Of a DNA stretch of 64,000 nucleotides, positions 34,622-41,045 are shown in pieces; the first letter of the stretch is position 1, and the number at the start of each line of letters is the position of its first letter. The notes beneath the pieces were generated by a model, which saw nothing but the letters and a program-made list of their open reading frames with translations, was not told where the DNA came from and did not search any database. This stretch comes from Bacteroidota bacterium (GTDB taxonomy: Bacteria; Bacteroidota; Bacteroidia; 2-12-FULL-35-15), in assembly GCA_005772895.1 (NCBI GenBank), contig SXIH01000058.1, positions 42,418 to 106,417 of the forward strand. The letters are read 5' to 3'. The translations under genes were made by a program, and so were the position numbers.

Positions 34622-36364
34622 ATGAAAAAAATTCTACTTCTGTTTTTTTCGTTTTCACTTTTTCTGATTGTAAAATCATATTCACAAGGAACAGCGTTTT
34701 TAGTTACAGATCCAGTTGTTGAGCAAGTAATGTTAGGGAATTATGATCCTACAACTTATTTGGCAAGCCAAGTATTAAATCATCCTGATTCTATTTCACA
34801 AGGAATTTTGCAAAGAGTAAATCCTGATTCACTGAAAAGTAATATTCTAAAACTCGCATCTTTCCATAATAGAAATACTGGTTCAGATACTTTGTCTGCC
34901 ACAAAAGGTTTTGGTGCTGCACGAAATTGGGTGTATTCAAAATTTCAGCAATACAGTGCTGTAAATGAAAATCGTTTATTACCAGCATTTTTTCAATTTG
35001 ATCAAGCTATTTGTTTGGTAAACCGCCATAAAAATATAATTGCTGTTCTTCCCGGAATTGACACAACAGATAAAAGAATAATTATTATAGAAGGTCACAT
35101 GGATAGCAGATGTGAAGTATTGTGTGATACTTCTTGTGTTGCTCAAGGTGTGGAGGATAATGCTACAGGAACGGCATTAGTGATGGAATTGGCCAGAGTC
35201 ATGAGTAAGTATTCTTATAATCACACAATTGTTTTTATGATCACAACTTCTGAAGAGCAAGGTTTATATGGCGCTGAGGCATTTGCAGATTACGCTACTC
35301 TAAAAGGAATTCAAATAAAAGCAGTTCAGAACAATGATGTGATTGGTGGAATTATTTGTGGAAATACTTCTTCTGCTCCAAGTTGTCCTGGATTAAATGA
35401 CATTGATAGTACTCAAGTGCGTTTGTTTTCTTATGGCGGATTTAATTCAAAACACAAACAATATGCACGTTTTTCGAAATTGGAATACAAAGAAGAATTA
35501 CTTCCATTTGTAGCTGTACCAATGACAGTTTCTATTATGAGTGCCGAAGACAGAACGGGCAGAGGAGGAGATCATATTCCATTCCGTCAACATAATTATA
35601 CAGCTATTCGCTATACATCAGCCAACGAGCACGGAGACGCAAACGTAGCTGCTGTTGGATATTCTGACAGACAACATTCAACAAGAGATACTTTGGGAGT
35701 TGATACAAACGGAGATTTTGCAATTGATAGTTTTTTTGTTGACTTTAATTATCTCACAAGAAATGCAGTCATCAATGGAAATGCTGCAGGTATGGCGGCA
35801 ATCGGACCAAAGAGTCCAGACTTTACTGTTATTGCTATTGGCTTGAATACAGTTGAAGTTACGATTACAGCAGAAACAGGTTATGCTTATTACCGTTTTG
35901 CCGACAGAACTTCAACAAATGATTGGGATTCGGTTTATACTATGACAGGAATTGTGGATACGTTTACCGTTGGAACAGCAGCAACGCATTACGTAAGTGT
36001 TGCATCCATTGATACAAATGGCATAGAAAGTTTATTCTCAAAAGAAATTTTAATTAGTGTTCCAAATGGAATAAATGAATTAAAAAAAGAAGAAGGTATT
36101 TCATTGATGCAGAACAAACCAAATCCGTTTGACGAGTCCACTATTATTTCAGTTTATGTCGACAAAGGAAAAAAATACAAAGAAGCTTTTATTTCAATAA
36201 CAGATATTAAAGGAAGAGAGATAAAACGAATGCCTGTAGAGCTGAAACAAGGGATGAATGAAGTGATATACGAACATGGCTACGGAGCGAGCGGAATTTT
36301 TACTTATACGCTTTTAATTGATGGGATAGGGGTAGAGAGTAAAAAAATGGTTTTCGCCAACTAA
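34622..36364 (+). CDS. Secreted M28 family aminopeptidase with T9SS type A domain
   Basis: From ATG 34622 the protein (580 aa) has a signal peptide (about 1-22, ending YSQ). The M28 zinc site is complete: GHMDS (H159, D161), VEDNATG (D179), TSEEQGL (E211, E212), GGDHIPF (D317) and DRQHSTRD (H352). These coordinate two zinc ions in secreted aminopeptidases. A linker domain follows, and the last 80 residues (MQNKPNPFDESTI, ISITDIKGREI, KKMVFAN) are a type A T9SS domain. It should act outside the cell on peptides. An earlier in-frame start at 34583 was rejected because it falls before the signal peptide. Confidence 0.92.
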   Translation: MKKILLLFFSFSLFLIVKSYSQGTAFLVTDPVVEQVMLGNYDPTTYLASQVLNHPDSISQGILQRVNPDSLKSNILKLASFHNRNTGSDTLSATKGFGAARNWVYSKFQQYSAVNENRLLPAFFQFDQAICLVNRHKNIIAVLPGIDTTDKRIIIIEGHMDSRCEVLCDTSCVAQGVEDNATGTALVMELARVMSKYSYNHTIVFMITTSEEQGLYGAEAFADYATLKGIQIKAVQNNDVIGGIICGNTSSAPSCPGLNDIDSTQVRLFSYGGFNSKHKQYARFSKLEYKEELLPFVAVPMTVSIMSAEDRTGRGGDHIPFRQHNYTAIRYTSANEHGDANVAAVGYSDRQHSTRDTLGVDTNGDFAIDSFFVDFNYLTRNAVINGNAAGMAAIGPKSPDFTVIAIGLNTVEVTITAETGYAYYRFADRTSTNDWDSVYTMTGIVDTFTVGTAATHYVSVASIDTNGIESLFSKEILISVPNGINELKKEEGISLMQNKPNPFDESTIISVYVDKGKKYKEAFISITDIKGREIKRMPVELKQGMNEVIYEHGYGASGIFTYTLLIDGIGVESKKMVFAN

Positions 36365-36382
36365 TTAAATTTATTGTACAAA

Positions 36383-36464
36383 AATTTCAAATTCCAGATT
36401 TCAAATTTATTCTAACAAAAACACTTTTAAAAATTAAATAATTTGGAATTTGAAATCTGAAATT
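36383..36464. repeat. Interspersed inverted repeat (25-nt arms, 21 matches)
   Basis: 36383-36407 and 36440-36464 are imperfect reverse complements made of the same ATTTCAAATT / CAGATTTCA words as the repeat at 34490-34569. It lies between the convergent M28 and minus-strand genes, where it could act as a weak hairpin terminator. Confidence 0.65.
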
Positions 36465-36466
36465 GT

Positions 36467-37075
36467 TCAATCCGACTCCCATTTTCTAGACGTTCTACCA
36501 TCTTGTCTAATTACTGTATACTTCCTTTTCTCTGCAAGTTTAAACATACGTTTCCTTAATTTCTTAGGATAAAAATTCGTTCGGACAATCTTGCTATTTC
36601 TCTTTTTTCTTTTCAGAATTCCAATCTGCTCAAGAATATCTACAGTAGCAGCGGAGCATCGCATTCCGAAAAATGCATAATCGTAAGGTGGTTTAGATAA
36701 GTAGTCCACATGAATTTTATTCAGTTGATTGTATTGTTCTTCAGAAATAGGAATAGTAAATGAAACAACTTTATAATCTTTTGGATATGGCGGTTGGTTA
36801 TGAGTATGCTTTCCGCTGAACTGACTATGGCAATTACGTTTGTGAGAAAGTATGTGTACTCTTCCGGTTGGTGCAAACCCATAATCAACACTATCTACTT
36901 CAATTGTAACATGTCCGCCATGAATTCCGCCAAAGTATTTCATTTCTGTTCCCTTATATTTTTTTAGCGGCTTGGATCCATAAAGGAAATGAACTTTAAT
37001 AATATGGGAAGTATCAGTTTGACCACAAAGGCAAATAGTGAGAAGCAAAAATGTGGTGAGGAGTATTTTTTTCAT
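36467..37075 (-). CDS. Secreted protein of unknown function with conserved-looking His/Cys pair
   Basis: The 202-aa protein has a signal peptide (about 1-18, ending LCGQ). No family is recognised with certainty. GGIHGGHVTIEVD near residue 50 and FFGMRCSAATVDIL near residue 138 look like the His- and Cys-bearing segments of permuted papain-like (NlpC/P60-related) folds, in which a His strand precedes a Cys helix. The C terminus is strongly basic (KRKKRNSK, FYPKKLRKRMFKLAEKRKY). It is the last gene of a minus-strand group with the SUI1 factor and lipid kinase. Confidence 0.6.
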   Translation of the reverse strand: MKKILLTTFLLLTICLCGQTDTSHIIKVHFLYGSKPLKKYKGTEMKYFGGIHGGHVTIEVDSVDYGFAPTGRVHILSHKRNCHSQFSGKHTHNQPPYPKDYKVVSFTIPISEEQYNQLNKIHVDYLSKPPYDYAFFGMRCSAATVDILEQIGILKRKKRNSKIVRTNFYPKKLRKRMFKLAEKRKYTVIRQDGRTSRKWESD

Positions 37076-37123
37076 TAGAACTAAAATAATTTTTAATTCA
37101 TAATCTATAATTCATAATTAGTT

Positions 37124-37462
37124 TTACCCGCCTGCTTTCTTAGCTTTATAATTCATGTCAGTGAGCAGTTTCAGAACTTTATCACGGTGATCACCTTGTA
37201 ATAATATTTCTAAGTTTTTTACACTTCCGCCAACGCCACATTTTTGTTTTAATGTTTTACCCAGATTTTCCAGATCAACCATATTTCCAATATGTCCGCT
37301 TACACGAGTTACTAATTTACCTCCGCTTATTCTATCGAGATAAATTTTTAGGTTTTGTTGTTGGGGTGGGAGTGACTGCATAGGAGTATCATCTTCAGTA
37401 TTAAATTGAAAATCTTTGTTGGTGGAATATACAAATCCGTCTTGATTATTCTTTTTTGACAT
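37124..37462 (-). CDS. yciH: SUI1/eIF1-like translation initiation factor (YciH family)
   Basis: This 112-aa protein has the SUI1 fold in its last 75 residues: LKIYLDRISGGKLVTRVSGH, NLGKTLKQKCGVGGSVKN, LLQGDHRDKVLKLL. The GVGG turn and the QGDH loop are the family signature. In bacteria YciH is a non-essential relative of eukaryotic eIF1 that may check start-codon selection. The N-terminal 40 residues are polar and probably unstructured. It is 52 bp downstream of the lipid kinase gene. Confidence 0.9.
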   Translation of the reverse strand: MSKKNNQDGFVYSTNKDFQFNTEDDTPMQSLPPQQQNLKIYLDRISGGKLVTRVSGHIGNMVDLENLGKTLKQKCGVGGSVKNLEILLQGDHRDKVLKLLTDMNYKAKKAGG

Positions 37463-37514
37463 TTTTTTATTTGTCTATTTTTTATTTTTTGTCTACTGTC
37501 TACTATCTACTGAA

Positions 37515-38390
37515 TTATGGTACTATCACCTTCAACGACAAAGGATTTACTTTTATTTTAAGCTCATGTCCAATCTCAATTGGTTCCCCGTCAATATGAG
37601 CAATAATACCTTTTTGTTTTACTATCACTTCTTTGGCTTTTATTACTTCTAAAAAGGATGATCTGTCCAATGATTTATTAAAAAGTCGATATCCAATTGC
37701 AATCGCATTTAAAAATTTAAAATCTTTGAGTATAGCAATATCCATTATTCCATCATTGATACTTGCAGTAGGAGCTATGTAGGCGTTGTTTCCCCATTGT
37801 GAACCGTTTGCAAAGCTAATTAAGTAAGCGTTTTTAATCGTGTTTTTCCCATCGATAATTAATTCAAAATCCTGAGCTTTGTATGAGGGCAACTCCTTTG
37901 TAATAACTTTTACGTAAGAACTGAAACCACGTTTCCCGAATTTGGCAAATTCCCAGCCTATATGTGCATCAAATCCAACTCCTGCAACATTCGCAAAAGT
38001 TTCCTCATTCATTTGCATAGTATCAATAGCTATTTGTTTTCCCGAATTAATAGTTTGCATTGCCTTTTTAAGATTCAAAGGAATGTTTAAATGCCTTGCT
38101 AAACCATTTCCGGAGCCTGTTGGAATAATGGCCATAGCGGTAGAACTATTAATCAATCCTTTTGAAACTTCATTTACGGAACCATCACCACCAACTGCAA
38201 CAACAATATCAACTTTTCTGGAGGCAGCATCTTTTGATAGTTCTATTGCATGTTTAGCTGCTTTTGTATAAGCTATTTCATAATCGAAAAGAGAACGGTC
38301 GAGCTCTTCATCAATCAGTTTTTCAATCACTTTTTGGCGACCGACACCTGAGATGGGGTTAACGATGAAGCAGATTTTCCTTTTTGACAT
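37515..38390 (-). CDS. Diacylglycerol/lipid kinase family protein (YegS/DgkB-like)
   Basis: The 291-aa protein shows the catalytic-domain motifs of this family: ICFIVNPISGVGR at the start, VVAVGGDGSVNEV (residues 64-75) and IIPTGSGNGLARHL (88-101). In the C-terminal beta-domain, ANVAGVGFDAHI and GIMDIAILKDF also fit. These enzymes phosphorylate diacylglycerol or related lipids with ATP at the membrane, recycling lipid for phospholipid synthesis. Its upstream neighbour on the same strand is an LTA-synthase-like phosphoglycerol transferase, whose reaction releases diacylglycerol, which gives a plausible functional link. Confidence 0.9.
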   Translation of the reverse strand: MSKRKICFIVNPISGVGRQKVIEKLIDEELDRSLFDYEIAYTKAAKHAIELSKDAASRKVDIVVAVGGDGSVNEVSKGLINSSTAMAIIPTGSGNGLARHLNIPLNLKKAMQTINSGKQIAIDTMQMNEETFANVAGVGFDAHIGWEFAKFGKRGFSSYVKVITKELPSYKAQDFELIIDGKNTIKNAYLISFANGSQWGNNAYIAPTASINDGIMDIAILKDFKFLNAIAIGYRLFNKSLDRSSFLEVIKAKEVIVKQKGIIAHIDGEPIEIGHELKIKVNPLSLKVIVP

Positions 38391-38423
38391 TCTTTTTTTT
38401 ATAAACGATTTCTCTTACGAACT

Positions 38424-38506
38424 GTCATCCCATGCCACGACACGGAATCTCATTATTGAGAAGCCAAGTCCTAACAGGGAGATGCCGTGTCGTAGCACGG
38501 CATGAC
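38424..38506. repeat. GC-rich interspersed palindrome (28-bp arms, 24 matches)
   Basis: 38424-38451 and 38479-38506 are reverse complements with four mismatches. Each arm carries words such as ACGACACGG and CCGTGTCGT, and the arms are joined by 27 bp. The GC content is well above the surroundings. It has the form of a dispersed palindromic or MITE-like repeat and fills the 151-bp gap between two co-directional genes. No ORF lies in it. Confidence 0.75.
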
Positions 38507-38541
38507 GCTTAGCAAGTAAGCCTCCTTACTGACCTACTGAA

Positions 38542-40443
38542 CTAATGCATTTTATTATTAATCAAACTTTGCTGATATGTCTGAATAATTGCTTTTGTTC
38601 TTAATTCCAACTTTTTTACCATTTCAGGATGTTTATCAAGAATGTTTTGAGTCAACAAACTGTCATTTTTATAGTAGCACAATTCTACTCCTTTACCATC
38701 GGCAAATGCCATTGAATAATTGTTTTCAATCATCAGATAGGAAGCATCACCCGGATTATACATAAAAGCATAATGTTGTGCTGTAGAATCAAAAACACTG
38801 TTTCCGAACGAAAAATAGTTAGATGGATAGTTAATATAATCCATTATAGATGGTTGAATATCAATTTGTTGAGTAGTAGTAGAGTCAATTCCTTTTAAGT
38901 CGCTTCCTTGCATATAAAATAATATGGGAATACTGCTGTTTCCTATTTTATTTTGATAGAATTGATCAGCTGTAACACCTGTATGGTCTGCAACCATTAC
39001 AAAGAGTGTATTTTTAAACCAAGGCATTGTTTTAGCTGTTTCAAAAAATCTGCGCAAAGCATAATCGCTATAGGTAATTGTTTTTTCGATAGGTAATTTG
39101 CCCGTTTTAAATCTATTCTTATGTTTTTCTGGGATGGGATAAGGGTGATGTGAGGTTAAAGTAAACAAAGTGGCAAAGAAAGGTTCTTTCTTTTGATTGA
39201 TTGTATTGGCTGTGTATAGCATAAATTCTTCATCCCAAATCCCCCAGTTTCCATCATAATCTTTTTCGTTATTGTATTCGGTTCTTCCGTAATAGGCATC
39301 AAACTCTGCAACGTTTGAATAACCATCAAAGCCCATTGTTCCGTTTGTTCCCCCGTGAAAAAAGAAAGTGGAATAACCTTGCTTTTTCAATAAACCTGCA
39401 ATACTTGTCAATTGATTACTTCCATAGGGAGAAGTCAGATAAGGCTCATTCATCCAGGTTGGAGTACTTGAAACAATTGCAGGAATTCCTTGAATGGATG
39501 TTTTTCCGTTAGAAAATGCATTAACAAAGGTCAAACTTTGACCAATCAATGAATCTAAGAAAGGTGTACAATCAGTATTTCTGCCATTTATTGCTCCTAC
39601 ATATTCTTTTGAAAAGCTTTCCAGGGCTATCACACAAATATTTAATTTCTTAAATCCCCCTGTTTCAGCTTTATGATATGGGTTGTATATACGCAATAAC
39701 TCAGCTTCATCCTTAAAATAAATTTTGGGCTGAATGCTCTGTAAATCCATTGTTTTAAGAATACTGAAAGGGGTACTGATAACCAAAGGAATATTCTTAG
39801 CGGCAGTATGCTTTCCGGCATCCACCGAATTAATTGGAATCAACTGAAATCCTCCGCGATAGCCAATAATACCAAGCCCTATGGCAGAAACATATATGCT
39901 TAACTGACTTAAATAGGCCTTTTTATCCCATTTTAAAGAGCTATTTTTATCCAGTTTTTTGTAGAAATAATAAGCGGCAAAACTCAACAAAATCCATATA
40001 AGAAACATATACCAATATTCCTTTAAAAACAAGGGTAGTAGCCTTCCAAGGTCATTTCCTATATGTCCGCCAAAGAAATTAAAAACATCAGCGGTGGTTC
40101 TTTTCAGAGTAAATTGAAAGTAAATTAAATCGACACAATTGGCCAAAATAGCAATACTGTTGACCAGAATAAAAAGGAAAAGCAATAGTTTTTTGTAAAA
40201 TCTGTTTTCCCTGAAAGGCATTGGAAACAGGTAAAGTAGTATAAAAATACTGTTTGAAAGTATAACAACAGATAAATCGAAACGCAAGCCGGATAGGAGA
40301 ATCAGAAGAAGTTGACCAAAACTTAAATCAGAAAAATAGAAGTAATTAAACCAATAAAAAAGAAGTCTGCAAAGGGTGTAAAGAAATAGTAAAAGTCCTA
40401 TTTTTTTAAGTAAAGTATAGAAGTTGGCTGCACCTGTTTGCAT
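38542..40443 (-). CDS. LTA synthase family membrane sulfatase-type enzyme
   Basis: From the ATG at 40443 the protein is 633 aa, with about five N-terminal membrane helices (to about residue 195) and a C-terminal alkaline-phosphatase-fold domain. Metal and catalytic residues are visible: IALESFSKEY (Glu about 275), NGKTSIQGI (nucleophile Thr about 315), FFFHGG, TLTSHHPYP and MVADHTG (Asp-His). The family includes lipoteichoic acid synthase and phosphoglycerol transferases. In Gram-negative Bacteroidota the substrate is uncertain and may be a membrane or surface glycan. TTG 40452, giving three extra residues, overlaps a promoter-like box and was rejected. Confidence 0.85.
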   Translation of the reverse strand: MQTGAANFYTLLKKIGLLLFLYTLCRLLFYWFNYFYFSDLSFGQLLLILLSGLRFDLSVVILSNSIFILLYLFPMPFRENRFYKKLLLFLFILVNSIAILANCVDLIYFQFTLKRTTADVFNFFGGHIGNDLGRLLPLFLKEYWYMFLIWILLSFAAYYFYKKLDKNSSLKWDKKAYLSQLSIYVSAIGLGIIGYRGGFQLIPINSVDAGKHTAAKNIPLVISTPFSILKTMDLQSIQPKIYFKDEAELLRIYNPYHKAETGGFKKLNICVIALESFSKEYVGAINGRNTDCTPFLDSLIGQSLTFVNAFSNGKTSIQGIPAIVSSTPTWMNEPYLTSPYGSNQLTSIAGLLKKQGYSTFFFHGGTNGTMGFDGYSNVAEFDAYYGRTEYNNEKDYDGNWGIWDEEFMLYTANTINQKKEPFFATLFTLTSHHPYPIPEKHKNRFKTGKLPIEKTITYSDYALRRFFETAKTMPWFKNTLFVMVADHTGVTADQFYQNKIGNSSIPILFYMQGSDLKGIDSTTTQQIDIQPSIMDYINYPSNYFSFGNSVFDSTAQHYAFMYNPGDASYLMIENNYSMAFADGKGVELCYYKNDSLLTQNILDKHPEMVKKLELRTKAIIQTYQQSLINNKMH

Positions 40444-40449
40444 AGCTTG

Positions 40450-40457
40450 CAAAGCTA
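40450..40457 (-). promoter_or_regulatory. Candidate -7 box (TAGCTTTG) abutting the LTA-synthase-like gene
   Basis: On the minus strand TAGCTTTG (40457 to 40450) matches TAnnTTTG and ends 6 nt before the ATG at 40443, so transcription would start at about the start codon. No clear -33 TTG is seen. Confidence 0.35.
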
Positions 40458-40559
40458 ATAAATAATACCTATAAAGTTTTTGACAGAACGATTTTTACCA
40501 AAATTTGAGGGTTAGAATGTTATTTGGCAGGGGGTAGCAAGAAAAAAATTAAAAAATAG

Positions 40560-40591
40560 TTGTATCGTATGAAATATTTAATATATATTTG
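40560..40591 (+). promoter_or_regulatory. Promoter of the Ala-rich lipoprotein gene
   Basis: TTG at 40560-40562, a 21-nt spacer and TATATTTG at 40584-40591 closely fit the Bacteroidota consensus. The ATG lies 34 bp downstream. Together with the strong terminator this defines a single-gene transcript. Confidence 0.65.
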
Positions 40592-40625
40592 CCGAAATTT
40601 TAATTAAAATCACAAACAAAACAAA

Positions 40626-40889
40626 ATGAAAAAATTATTTACATTAGTTGCCGTAGCAAGTATGTTTACATTCGTTGCTTGCGGACCAAGCGCAGAAGAA
40701 TTAGCTGCTAAAGCTAAAGCTACTGCTGATTCAATCGCTGCTGTAGAATCTGCTAAAGCTGCTGAAGAAGCTGCTAAAATGCAAGCTGCTGCTGATTCAA
40801 CTGCTGCATACGCAGAAGCTGAAGCTGCTAAAGCTCAAGCTACAGCTGATTCAATCGCTGCTGCAGGTGCAAAAGGAAAAAAGAAATAA
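40626..40889 (+). CDS. Small Ala/Lys/Glu-rich lipoprotein
   Basis: The 87-aa precursor has a lipoprotein signal peptide with lipobox FVAC (Cys20). The mature part is low complexity, dominated by Ala with Glu, Lys and Asp, containing repeated words ATADSIAA (twice) and the similar AAADSTAA. It is predicted to be one long helix, which recalls small helical outer-membrane lipoproteins such as Lpp in form but not in sequence. A basic GKGKKK-like end could contact peptidoglycan or other acidic polymers; this is inference. A good promoter and a strong terminator frame it, suggesting abundant monocistronic expression. Confidence 0.85.
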   Translation: MKKLFTLVAVASMFTFVACGPSAEELAAKAKATADSIAAVESAKAAEEAAKMQAAADSTAAYAEAEAAKAQATADSIAAAGAKGKKK

Positions 40890-40910
40890 TATTCTTTTCT
40901 CAATCACTTA

Positions 40911-40944
40911 AAAAAAGAGTTCCGATATATCGGAACTCTTTTTT
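40911..40944 (+). terminator. Intrinsic terminator after the Ala-rich lipoprotein gene
   Basis: A stem with core GAGTTCCGA pairs with TCGGAACTC around TATA. It is preceded by a run of six A and followed by eight T (40939-40946). The hairpin is symmetrical and could also act on the other strand. Confidence 0.93.
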
Positions 40945-41045
40945 TTGTCCCTTTTTTGCCAATACTTCCAGCTTTTAAGTTAAAAATTGTTATTTGTATC
41001 TTTAGCTTCAAATAGCATTATTACATTTAGAGAATATTTTATTCT

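Noticed and set aside
37942..38271. Plus-strand 109-aa frame
   Set aside because: It is antisense to the well-supported lipid kinase gene and has no recognisable features.
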